A stretch of DNA of 64,000 nucleotides. It comes from Alnus glutinosa (Eukaryota > Streptophyta > Magnoliopsida > Fagales > Betulaceae). Shown piece by piece: positions 39,201 to 48,072 of the stretch (its first letter is position 1; the number at the start of each line of letters is the position of its first letter). The position numbers and the translations under genes are program-made. Location: positions 50,799,654 through 50,863,653 of the forward strand of contig NC_084886.1 of assembly GCF_958979055.1 (NCBI RefSeq), in the 5' to 3' direction. Below the pieces are notes generated by a model, which searched no databases, was not told the origin of the DNA, and saw only the letters and a program-made list of their open reading frames with translations.

Positions 39201-41530
39201 TTCGGTCGACCACGCTTATTCTTTGGCCCAACAATCTCATTTCCACCTTTATTGTCATTAGTGGCTTTCGAAGGCAATCCCCTATCTTCCTTACCTAGAA
39301 AAGCTTGCCTCTCATTCTCCAATTCCGTTGGCCAAACAGATTTATCATAGCCATCATTAACAGCCACAATTTTGGCGGCCATTTCTTCATTTTCTTGACC
39401 TGCTGTGTTGTTCATCTTTTTTGAACCCTTTGGTCCACCATGCTCGTTTGTTTGCCGAACAATCTCATTTCCACCTTCATCACCAATTCGCAGCCTCTCG
39501 TACTCCACTGCCATTGGCCAAAGAGTTTTATCACCACCATTAATATCTGTAGGTACTCCATTTTCTTGACCTGCTGAATTTTTCTTCTTATCCTTTGAAC
39601 TCTTTGGTAGTTCACGCTTATCCTTTGGCCAGACAATCCCATTCCCACCTTCAACATCATCGATAGGCAATCCCCTATCTTCCTGACCTACAAAATTAAG
39701 CTTCCCATTCTCCACACTGGTTGGGCAAACAGTTTTTTCACCACCATCATTGACAACCGCAATATCCCCAGGCATTCCTTGATTTTCTTGACCTGAAGAA
39801 CTTTCCTTCTTGTTCTTTGAACCCTTTGGTCGGCCACGCTTATCCTTTGGATGGGTAATCTCATTCCCACCTTCACTACGAGTTGCATCAAAGGGCAATT
39901 TCCTCTCTTCCTCTCCAACTAGAGTCCGCCTCTCATACTCTAAGCCAGTAGGCCGAACAACTTCGCCTGGCACTCCCTTATTTCCTTGACTCGAAAGATT
40001 TTTTTTCTTATTCTTTGAACCCTTTGGTCGACCACGCTTTTTTTTTTGCCCGACAATCTCATTCCTAAGTTCGTTACCAGAAATGGCTACTTCAACAACC
40101 GATCCTGTATCTTTATCGCCCACAAGAATTAGCCTCTCGTTATCTAAAGCTGTCAGACAAAGGGTCCCTTGCTCATTGCTATTTCCATCCACATTGTTAC
40201 CGGGCGTTCCATGGTTTTTGTCCATTTCAAGACTTTTCTTTTTATTCTTTGAACCCTTTGGCCTACCCTGCTTAGCCTTCGACCTAACAACCTCATCACT
40301 GACTCCATTTTCACCAGAAGCTCCTTCCAACCTTTCAATTCCCTCTTCATCATCAGCAGCAACAGTTTTCTTATACTTCGATCCCTTTGCCCGGCCACGC
40401 TTTCCTTTTAACCCTACCACCTCTTGTCTGTCACCATTTCTACCTCCAATTTCACTAGGCTCACATTGAATTGCTTCACCTCCATTTCCACATGCATCAT
40501 CACCAAAAAGACCCTGGACTCCTTTACCATCAAGAGTTGTACGCGCAACTTCCCCGAACCAAAATTGGATGCCTTCACCACCAAAACTCAGACCACTATT
40601 TCCAACGCTACCTTCACCAAAAAGGGCTTGAATTCTTCCATCAACAAGGTTTTCATCATTGTTCTTACTAAAGAAGTCTTGAAATCCTTCACTATCAAAA
40701 CCCAGACCATCATTTTTAAAAGCATTCTCGATTGACCCACCAGCCTGAATTCCTTGACCGCGAAGAACCCCAGTACTGTTCCGAGAAGCAATTCCACTGT
40801 TCCAAAGCTGAACAGATTTACCATCATCAAGACCACCTTTTTCACTCATATCCTCACCATACGCATTTTGAATTTCTTCACCACCGCCAAGAATTAGGCC
40901 ATCTGTTTCACATGCAGTTTTACCAAACTCGTCCACATGAATTCCTTGGCCAACAGGAACCCCACCGCCATTTTCACAAGCATCTTCACTGCCCCATAGC
41001 TGAACAGCTTCACCATCAAGACCCAGACCGCCAATTCCACCGATGACTTCACCATACCCACCTTGACTTCCCTCACCACCACCACCAAGAACTCGATCAA
41101 CATTTCCACACGCAGCTTCACCATCTCCACAAGCCCAAAGCTGCTGCATACCTTCATCATCGAGACCCAGACAACCATTTCCATCACTGACCTCACCAAA
41201 CAGCCGTGCAATCTCTTCCCCAACAGTCAGACCATTACCGTTCCCACCACCAAACCACCCTTGAACTCCATCACCTCCAAGACCCACATCTTCATTTTTC
41301 AAATCTTCTTCAGTCCTTCGCCTTTTTATCTTCCTCCTGTCGACACCCACTTCCCCTCCACCGCCATTTTCACCAGAAACCTTCTGCATCGTCCCCCCCT
41401 TGTTCCTCAGCACCCAATTGAGGTTGTGCTTCTCACAAACAGCCTTACCATCCAAGGCTCTCTCACTACACCCCCAATTCGATGTCCCTCTTCTGCTGCA
41501 CCTCTGGGTCTGACCAGATGTGCCATCCAC
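21223..41530 (-). CDS. KDM3/JMJ25-type JmjC histone demethylase with WRC, AT-hook array and RING-like domains
   Basis: Thirteen exons: 41530-38528, 37428-37301, 33071-32972, 32857-32719, 32619-32556, 32243-31469, 29842-29516, 28585-27737, 27656-27584, 27500-27415, 23800-23681, 23282-23212, 21250-21223. They join in frame to 1,920 aa. Exon 1 encodes 1,001 aa: a WRC zinc motif (residues ~8-40), about eight degenerate [12 protein letters not shown] modules in a repeated ~80-aa background, then three 23-aa repeats each with an AT-hook RPRGRPRKF. Exons 2-3 give a Cys-rich RING-like domain ([18 protein letters not shown] onward). Exon 6 begins the JmjC domain ([13 protein letters not shown]). Fe(II) ligands appear as HCD (1506-1508) and H1842 in GCPHQVRN, so catalysis looks possible. 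A ~240-aa charged insert (exon 8) splits the domain. Family role: H3K9me1/2 demethylation in the nucleus. Exon 13 is only eight codons and is the least certain. The 20-kb length comes mainly from transposon-laden introns. Confidence 0.9.
21475..21560. repeat. Small foldback in JmjC gene intron 12
   Basis: AGTAATGCTACTCTTC near 21477 pairs with the complement of GAATAGTAGCATTAATC near 21541-21557. The span is about 85 bases with ~14-base arms. It is non-coding and possibly a miniature element. Confidence 0.5.
22076..22493. mobile_element. PIF/Harbinger-like MITE (Tourist type) in JmjC gene intron 12
   Basis: A 418-bp element bounded by GAGCACTCTCAGCAGCTT on the left and the complement of AAGCTGTTGAGAGTGCTC on the right (one mismatch). 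It is flanked by TTA on both sides (22073-22075 and 22494-22496). A 3-bp TTA target duplication with inverted GAGC-type ends is characteristic of Harbinger-family MITEs. A perfect-looking internal hairpin (GGTGCTACCC-like arms) lies at 22203-22232. It has no coding capacity. Confidence 0.82.
24496..25278 (-). mobile_element. Internally deleted LINE copy: ORF1 fragment joined to the LINE 3' tail
   Basis: A minus-strand retroposon in intron 10 of the JmjC gene. TAAAACATT occurs at both ends (24487-24495 and 25279-25287), consistent with a 9-bp target-site duplication. It carries a poly(A) end (poly(T) on the plus strand). The 3' segment with TACTAAGGGGCGCCTTACGC matches the tails of the other LINEs in this gene. 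Upstream is an open frame (25260-24739) with a Lys/Arg-rich then Ser-rich protein ending [15 protein letters not shown] read this as the C-terminal part of a plant LINE ORF1 (gag-like) protein; that is an inference. Endonuclease and reverse transcriptase are absent, so the copy is non-autonomous. Confidence 0.75.
25679..26574 (-). mobile_element. 5'-truncated LINE with zf-RVT region
   Basis: A minus-strand 896-bp fragment in intron 10 of the JmjC gene. TCTAGATCT occurs at 25670-25678 and 26575-26583 as the target duplication. The 3' end is a poly(A) tract preceded by the shared tail. The coding remnant includes the reverse-transcriptase-associated zinc-binding motif ([19 protein letters not shown]) and the [11 protein letters not shown] stretch, broken by several stops further upstream. 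It is related to, but clearly diverged from, the element at 33.3-37.0 kb. No intact ORF remains. Confidence 0.85.
33150..37109 (-). mobile_element. Older LINE 3' fragment, split by a younger LINE
   Basis: A minus-strand 5'-truncated LINE lies in intron 2 of the JmjC gene. Its poly(A) end and tail occupy 33150-33324; the rest continues at 37006-37109. CACCAAAGAA at 33140-33149 and 37110-37119 marks its target duplication. The two parts align in order with the copy at 25.7-26.0 kb (for example the ATTTTCCACACCGTAGCAC stretch near 37091-37113), showing that they were once continuous over about 280 bp. Confidence 0.82.
33325..36996 (+). mobile_element. Near full-length LINE ORF2 (endonuclease, reverse transcriptase, zf-RVT), two nonsense codons
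   Basis: A plus-strand non-LTR retrotransposon, antisense to the host gene, inserted in the older LINE. AAAGAGGAA at 33316-33324 and 36997-37005 is the target duplication. The frame opens within the apurinic-type endonuclease ([27 protein letters not shown]), missing only its first ~20 residues. It continues through the reverse transcriptase ([22 protein letters not shown], catalytic FADD) to the zinc-binding zf-RVT motif ([19 protein letters not shown]). The frame is broken by TGA at 36098-36100 (inside an RIRFWHDLW-type motif) and by TGA at 36755-36757 (before RERNLRCFE). Both sit where Trp is expected. The 3' end has the family tail and a short A-rich end. ORF1 and the 5' end are absent. 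The copy looks recent but immobile. Confidence 0.92.
38577..38783 (-). repeat. Three tandem 69-bp repeats encoding AT-hooks
   Basis: Three nearly identical 69-bp units (unit starts near 38577, 38646 and 38715) lie inside exon 1 of the JmjC gene. They encode three copies of a 23-aa block containing [17 protein letters not shown]. Only one or two bases differ between copies, so the expansion is recent or homogenised. Each unit adds one minor-groove-binding AT-hook in frame. Confidence 0.95.
38930..40410 (-). repeat. Array of ~80-aa AT-hook-like modules in the JmjC gene
   Basis: About eight diverged copies of a module ending in [12 protein letters not shown] are separated by spacers rich in QENQGMPG, ENERLxxVGEED and GGNEI motifs. 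At DNA level the unit is roughly 200-250 bp. Degradation is uneven: some copies have lost the GRP core ([21 protein letters not shown]), others keep it. Confidence 0.85.
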
Positions 41531-42334
41531 TTGCCATTTCTCAAACCAAACACAAATTTAAAACTCAACAACCCCTCTGAAAATGAAAACGTCTCAGGCT
41601 ATTCAACCACATAAGTTTTTCATGCGTACGTTAACTGTTGGAGAACCACGCGATGGTTCTTTTGATGTAATCCCATTGAAGTATTCAATTCCATAAGGTC
41701 TGGTCTGGTTAGTTTTATTCAAAGTGAAGGGACAGCTCTCCCCTCCACGCATACCTTTCAACATAATAGAGAGAGAGACTAGGGGACCACTCGTTGGAGT
41801 TTGTGACACTGTCCTTTGTCGCTAATTTAGGACATTATTTGCTTAAAGTTCCGGACTTCCAACTGTACATCTGCCCCGAATCTACATGAAAACGTGCTTC
41901 GTGGACGAGCAGCTGGGAAGTGTGAACCTGTGGTCCAAATCCTCGTATAGAGGCATACAGCGGCAAGAGTACTATTTATCACATTAATTTATTGATACGA
42001 CTTGTTTTAATTGCTTTTTTAGTACTAAAAACAAGCATAAAATGGTGCTGGTTGTTTGATGGCTAGAAGGGCTCCCGGAGTCGGTGCGTGCTCAACACGC
42101 CCTGAGCTTCGGTCGCGGTTCTCATGGTGCTGGTTGTTTGGTTTTTTTTCTGTTTGAGTTTGTAAATTCTTGTTTCTTCAACTTTATTCACTACCTTGGC
42201 CTACGGGCACTTGATGTAGCCTTCGGGCGGTGGTTCTCAGCTTCTTTGTTCTTGTATTGGTTATGAAGCTTTTGCCTTGTTGTAATTCCCTTTGGGGTTT
42301 CGCTCCATCAATGAAGGTTATGGAACTTTGTTAA

Positions 42335-42366
<32 letters not shown>

Positions 42367-44295
42367 AAAAGAAAAAAAAGCATAAAATGGGTGAAAGATA
42401 TAGTATTACTCCAAATGGGACGGAAACAAGATCATCTATGTGGAGGGACTAAAGTATAAATAAGGAATTAAATTTATTTTTAGTAAGAATCAATCTTAGT
42501 TTTTAAGCCTATAATAATACATATTTAACTTAATAAAAAAAAAATTAACATATATATTTTTAGTAGGGGAGCCATGGCCCCCATAGTCTATTCATGGGTT
42601 CGTCCCTGCCTCTAGCAATAGTAGTTCATATATATATTTATCACATTTATTTTATACCAGTTGATGTGGCGTGTTTTAAATGACTTTTTATATTAGTTAT
42701 TTTAAAAAATAAATAAAATTACTTAAAATACATAACGTCAGCCGATATGAAATTAGTGTAAAAAATAACATTACGCATAGTGGAATCATGAGTCTTAAGC
42801 TTCTTACCACACGTAGAATTAGCCGCGTGTATTCACGTTAATTGGCAAGTAATGCTAAACAATTCTTTTTACAACTTCTTAACCCGTGTTAAAATATATA
42901 ATTAGAATAACGTCAACCACTATAAAAAAATCTAGCTAAAAAAAATTAACATCTTTATAAATTTTAGTTATTATTTTTAAAATAAATAATTAAAATTTTA
43001 TATCAGCATTTACTATTTTTTTTTATCAATTTAATACTTACCATCTCAATGTTTATCATAATTTAAAAGTGATAAATATTGATGTAATAAAATCCTAATG
43101 ATTTTGATTTAAAAATAATGATTAAAATCTATATACATGATAGAATTCATCTTAGGAATTTTAGAAAATTTCAATCTAAATATATATTAATTAGCGAGAC
43201 AATATAAGAGAATTATCAGCGTTCCAAATAGTATTTCCTTGTATTTAGTAAAATGAAAATTTTGACATAATATGTATTTGCTTTAAGTACACAAAATCAA
43301 TGAGAGATTGAGGGTTGGAATTTTTGGTGGAAAGAGTTTATACATACATATGGACTCAAATTCAATTCAACGCAAAATTATATGAATATCTTTTGAATTT
43401 TTGCAAAATTTTATACCATATTCCTTCTCATGTTGAATTAGATATTAACATCCCCTTAATTGAAAGATACAATGCACTAGTCACCTTCACGAATTACCAT
43501 GAACTAAAAAAAACCTTTTGGACACAAAAATAGTTATTAGATTTTGGTTAAAAATGTGTAAAATATGATTTTATCCTTTCAGAAATGCAACCCATCATTG
43601 AATTTATATTAAATGATCCCTGGTTAGCAGTGAGGTAAGTCGTAGCGATAGGGGTGAGCAACGATTTCATCAAGTCGATTATTGGTGGCTGGTTTCGAAG
43701 GGTCGAATCAATGAAAGAAAAAAACTCAGAAAAGAAACCAAAATTTGCTAGTGTAGTTGGGGTCCATCTTATTGCATAATTATTCCTACCACAATCTAAT
43801 TTGATTGGTTTATCAATTAGTTGGATCATCAATTTTTAATCTTTTTAACACCAAAACAGCAGCGCTTCTATGAGAAAATCATTAACAATTTGGATTAGTT
43901 ATAAATTCCTGCTCTGGAAACAGTGGATCAGTGATGCGTAACTGCGTTTGCACTTCTCAATTGTACCTAACCAAAAGCTTGAGTTACCAGGTCCTCTGGG
44001 TTATCTAATTGATATTCACAACATTCAACTTAAAATATATGGGAAAAAAAGGTAGCTTGTGAAATTTCAAATTTCTTGACGAATAACAAATTGAAGTAGT
44101 TGATCAAATGAATGGAGCAAAGTTAATGTGCACTCTAATGCATAAGAAATTTATCTGGGAAATTCTTTCCAAGAACATACATCAAAACAACCTAGAGTTT
44201 ATGCAAATTAAGCCCGAGTCCATTAAGCTGCAATAAGAAAGACCTTACCACAAAGCAACATGTCACAAGAAAAGGAAAGATCAAGAGGGAACCAT
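41531..44295. other. Intergenic region between JmjC promoter and mL59/mL64-like gene
   Basis: The upper flank of the JmjC gene (41531-42030) should hold its 5' untranslated region and promoter. It contains a short purine run (GAGAGAGAGA near 41769). A retroposon fills 42046-42377. From 42390 to 44250 the sequence is very AT-rich with weak foldback patterns (for example ~42630-42780) and no recognisable exon. Confidence 0.5.
42046..42377 (+). mobile_element. Short poly(A) retroposon with 13-bp target duplication
   Basis: AAGCATAAAATGG occurs at 42033-42045 and again at 42378-42390. Between them lies a 332-bp sequence ending in a long A-rich tail (42331-42379). The body has a TTGTAATTCCCTTTGGGG-type 3' end typical of plant LINE or retrocopy tails. 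TGGTGCTGGTTGTTTG is present twice (42043-42058 and 42124-42139), so the 5' part has an internal ~81-bp duplication or rearrangement. No protein is recognisable. It could be a 5'-truncated LINE or another retroposed transcript. Confidence 0.8.
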
Positions 44296-44679
44296 TCACT
44301 TGTTCTTGTCTTCTTCCTTCATCTTCTTCTCCCACTTCCGCTTCTTGTGATCCAGCAACATTTTTGGCATCTCCTGCATCAGCCTGGCAGTGTTTTCTCG
44401 TTTTTCTGCAGCGATCCTGTCACATTTGTGCCCTTTCCTCTTGGTTCTCATCTCTTTCCTCTCCGGATCATACGGCCAATCTTCCCCTGCAAGGAGGACT
44501 TCCTTGCGGAGTCTTGCTCTTTGACGAGCACTAATGCCAAGGGGCTTCCAGGCCCCTAGTTCCCAGTAACCCCACACACCCTTGGATAGCTCATCCTTGT
44601 ATTTCACTAACTTTTCTCGCCATGGGTACTGGTAGTCCCCAATTGCCTTTGCCACAGATTTTGCTGCTTTGCCTGCCAT
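44296..44679 (-). CDS. Small basic protein, probable mitochondrial ribosomal mL59/mL64 (CRIF1-like)
   Basis: A single coding exon of 127 aa starts at MAGKAAKSVAKAIGDYQYPW. I recognise it as a plant-conserved family: GVWGYWELGAWKPLGISAR, EDWPYDPERKEMRTKRKGHK and a Lys/Glu-rich helical C terminus. The segment IAAEKRENTARLMQEMPKML resembles the MPQM-type helix of CRIF1/mL64, a large-subunit mitoribosome protein. Plant mitoribosomes contain an mL59/64 subunit, so I propose that role. This is an inference from memory of short motifs. The start was chosen at Met 44679 because upstream codons (YLCWSGIWQRIWG) look like untranslated leader. An intron in the 5' leader is likely, with a leader exon perhaps near 46.7 kb. 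Confidence 0.7.
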   Translation of the reverse strand: MAGKAAKSVAKAIGDYQYPWREKLVKYKDELSKGVWGYWELGAWKPLGISARQRARLRKEVLLAGEDWPYDPERKEMRTKRKGHKCDRIAAEKRENTARLMQEMPKMLLDHKKRKWEKKMKEEDKNK

Positions 44680-46677
44680 CGACTCACTTCCCCAGATTCT
44701 CTGCCAGATTCCAGACCAACAGAGGTACACAGCATGTTAACTAGATAAGTATATCCATAACAATCTTTCAAGGGAAGAAAAATGAAGAAAACATCAAGCA
44801 TAATCAGAAAAGAATTCTTGATAGGGGGAAAACAAAGGCAACTATAACAGATACAACCCGCCCTTTCTCCATAGTTCAATATTCAATAGGATTAGTTTTA
44901 CTTCTTCAGCATTTCAGAAGCCTTTTCACGGATTGCATTAAGGCTTCCATGAACACTCAACCAATCCATCGAGTCAACCATAACTCAAAAAGTAGGACTT
45001 GGACTCAACAAGATATTGGTACTGTTTAGACTTTCATCACACCCTGCATATCAGAGAAGCATAAAATTGAGATGGATAAGATGAACTTGTTTAAAGAAAG
45101 ATTCTTCACTCAATCTAAAAGTGGAAGGCCCAAGTGACAACCATCTAATAATGAAATTAAACCTTACTAGTTACTACCATTTTTCTATATGTAAATGCTA
45201 AAACCATCCTATAGTTACCATCAAATGTAGTTCTTTTTTTTTAGTAAGATAAAGATCCAAGAAAAAAAACAGAGTCAAGGGGGATACAAAGAAAAGCCAG
45301 CAACAAGGCCATGGGACCAAATACAAAAAGAGACAGCAGTGGTAGATAGAGGGTAATTGGACATGGGCCAGAGGCCCGGAAATGTGGTTCTATATGAAAG
45401 TTTAAACAGAGTAAATGGGGATCAGTGTTACAATGCCATTTGAATGTGTTTAAGGCAGTTGGAAAAGAAAGCACCAGAAATGCAAGGCAGGTAAGATCCA
45501 TTTCCAATGTGTCGACATGAAAACTCTACCAAAAACTAGGACACAAGACAATGGGGGCACAACACTAATAAATATATTCATACCAATTTTACTACAGAAA
45601 GCTCGGACTCCAAACAAGCATGAAAGCCAGCAGAGATGAAACTATCCTTATATATTTGAGATCATAGGTCAATATAAAAGATCAAGTGAACAACTCAAAT
45701 AAAATCACAAGGTATCAGAGTCACAAAAGCTCTAGATTACAAAATGTATCCCATTTATGTCTATGAATTGACATCTGATTGAACAAACACGAAGGTAACC
45801 TAAATCAGCCTTTTTTACCCTTCTAAAAAATAGGTTACCTGGAGGAGTGCTACTCCTTCAGTCTCTTTGATTCCCTGATCCTCAAATGAACGAATGTTCT
45901 CTCTATCTTCTCTAACAAATTTAGGAACTTTTTAATAACCACAAAACATGTATGTTAATCTAGATAACCTCGGTTTAGTTCACAACCCCAGTAGATTAAT
46001 CAACAAAAGATTGTCGGTTTCACCAGACTGAATTAGTCGTGGTATATCAACTACAGTCAGAATGATAATCAAATATACAGCATAAAATTCAGGAGCAGAG
46101 GACATACCAATTGCATCTAAAAAACATGGACTGAAAGCGGAATTATTGGCATTATTCGAAGAGGCAATGAACTATAACAAATAAATATAATAGTTTAATT
46201 CATTTCCAATTTATAGAACAGGTAGAATTCAATTGGGTTAGTTTTTCAGGTACTTAACCAGATAAAACCCAACTGACACACAAGTGAAGCAATCACATCA
46301 AATCTGAAGCTAATCAAAATCCAATTTTCTGAGGGTGTACCTCAAAGATTAAGACTTTATTGTGCATGGAGTTTCATGGAGAACTAGCAAGAATAAAAAA
46401 TTAAAGATAAATAATAATAAAAAAATGAATCATAAACCCTTAAACCCCCTTTAGGTTGATGAGAAACTAAAGGAAAAGAAGAGACAAATCAAACTTCGAC
46501 TCTTGGATTCTTAATTGCTTCTATCTCTCAAAAATTACAAAATAAATGAATAAGAAATAAAACTCATAATAAGCGAAGAAGTTGTATCGGGGTCACATGA
46601 GCGAAGGAAGTGAAGGTTTATAAAAATTCAAAAATTTGTCTTTATCTTTCCTGCATTTTCTTGGCAACAAAACAGTC

Positions 46678-46701
46678 GGAGAGAGAGAGAGAGAGAGAGA
46701 G
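46678..46701. repeat. (GA)n microsatellite
   Basis: About twelve GA dinucleotides; on the minus strand a CT-rich tract of the kind often found in plant 5' leaders. Confidence 0.95.
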
Positions 46702-46984
46702 GCATACTATGATTGAATTCGCAGTGAAAGGCTGGCTTTCCAAGGCTTGAAGCGCACAATACCCTGTGAAGCTCTCTATAGATGGAGCACCAAGCCAGTG
46801 AAGCCACCAACACCGTCTTCAAAACGCACGTTTTGCTTTTTTATTTATGATTTTTTTGGGTTCATTTTTTTTTTTTTCCTTTCTATTTTAGTATTTTTAT
46901 TCTCTTTTTAGGATTTCAACTCATGTTTGTTAATAGATTTGGGGCGGATCCGGCTAACATGCAGTAGTAAAAACTACCGCATAG

Positions 46985-47028
46985 ATGCTGTTAGATTAAA
47001 ACAACGTCGTTGTTTGACTTAGTCTAAC
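46985..47028. repeat. Short hairpin next to the ABCC fragment
   Basis: CTGTTAGATTAAAACAACG pairs with the complement of CGTTGTTTGACTTAGTCTAACAG across an almost zero-length loop. It sits directly outside the poly(A)-containing inverted repeat at 47029. Confidence 0.7.
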
Positions 47029-47602
47029 AGCAGAAGTCGACAAAAAAAAAAAGGAACATGACTTAATTGCAAAAGCCAAGTCTCGAACCAAACAAGCCGG
47101 TGAATAATTGACTGTAACGTTGAAGGATTGTCCATAGCAATCAGAGGACTCATCCAAGAGAAAGTGAGAATGCTGAAAATTCCAGCATTCGAATAAGGGG
47201 TTACAATTTCACCCCCTTTACACTTATTTGACTTTGCTTCATTACTTTCACTAGAATCACCATTAAAAGAGGTTTTTCGAGAAGGGTATCTCAATACCCT
47301 CATTCTTACCGAAAAACCCCACATAACAGAAGAACAAACCCCTGACAACAGAGAAGACATCGAAAACAACGACCCAGTTTTAATTTCTTGCACACCCATG
47401 AGATAAACAAGAAAAATAACATAATCAGGTGTAATGACCAAGAATATCACGTGAGAAAACCAGGTGTAATGAACCAGAAAACCCAGAACTGCATAGAATC
47501 AATCCTTCACCGTTAGAATTAATCTTTCACTGGCTTGCTTGATACGAGATTTGGCTTTTGCAATAAGTCACGCTCCCTTTTTTTTTTTTTGTCGGCTTCT
47601 AC
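47029..47602. mobile_element. Candidate element with inverted ends carrying an ABCC gene fragment
   Basis: GCAGAAGTCGAC followed by eleven A at the left is matched, inverted, by eleven T then GTCGGCTTCTAC at the right (two mismatches in 23). A further direct similarity lies outside: CAGTAGTAAAAACTACCGCATAG at ~46963 against TAGTAGTGTAAACTATCGCATAG at ~47611. The interior contains a host-gene fragment. This could be a Pack-type transposon, or two copies of one small repeat flanking the fragment by chance. No target duplication was resolved. Confidence 0.4.
47111..47390 (-). pseudogene. ABCC-type (MRP) ABC transporter gene fragment
   Basis: The minus-strand frame contains NGDSSESNEAKSNKCKGGE and then VTPYSNAGIFSILTFSWMSP. 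This matches the linker that leads into the first transmembrane domain of plant ABCC3-like vacuolar transporters, inside their large first exon. Similarity stops after DNPSTLQ. The ~1,400 remaining residues, including both nucleotide-binding domains, are absent, and the upstream part is frame-shifted relative to the family. It is a fragment without function as a transporter. Confidence 0.75.
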
Positions 47603-47639
47603 TCTATGTAGTAGTGTAAACTATCGCATAGAAGCCAAA

Positions 47640-48072
47640 TTCATTTGGGGTTTTCAAGAAAACTAGGTAACCCTCCTGTAGATCTCACTTGTTGACTAAT
47701 ACACTGATTCCATCTAATTTTGAACCAATTCAAAACACACCAACTTTTTATATGCAATTTGTTAAGACTGGACAAATAAAAGTGGTTTTGTGTTTGACAA
47801 ACAAAAAATGTTAGCCTATAACTTTTTTCAGTTTTACAATTTGTTTGACACATATTAGCATATAATTGGAGAGCGTTAAAAAAAAAAAATCAGGAGCTGA
47901 CGTGGCTCTAAAAACATGCTGACGCACGTTAGCAAGCTTTAAAAGAGTTGTAGTTGTAAGCATTTCTCTTGACAAATGAAGTATTTGGTTCAAACTTAAT
48001 CTAATTCTAAAAACCAAAAAAATAGAGTTGAGGACCAATTGTTTCCTTTATCAGCTAATGTTTGATAATTGC
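47640..48072. other. Spacer before the DMS3 duplication
   Basis: AT-rich sequence with a poly(A) run near 47878-47890 and no recognised gene. The homology shared with 57.07 kb begins at about 48073. Confidence 0.5.

Larger units (their letters stand above)
44680..47028. other. Leader/promoter side of the mL59/mL64-like gene
   Basis: No coding exon is supported. At 45231-45500 (minus) a poly(T) run, then AGTAAGATAAAGATCC and a GGGGGATACAAAGAAAAGCC stretch, look like another LINE-type 3' tail without a resolved target duplication. A (GA)n tract lies at 46678-46701. The stretch 46600-46830 may be the leader exon of the downstream minus-strand gene, but I could not fix its donor site. Confidence 0.45.

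Noticed and set aside
40083-41614. Several plus-strand frames of 100-180 aa opposite demethylase exon 1
   Set aside because: They mirror the repeated Gly/Lys-rich exon, giving His/Pro/Thr/Ser-rich antisense translations with no domain.
46628-46822. 64-aa minus-strand frame with a CT-repeat-encoded (Leu-Ser) run
   Set aside because: The repeat drives the frame. It is more likely untranslated leader of the mL59/mL64-like gene than a protein.
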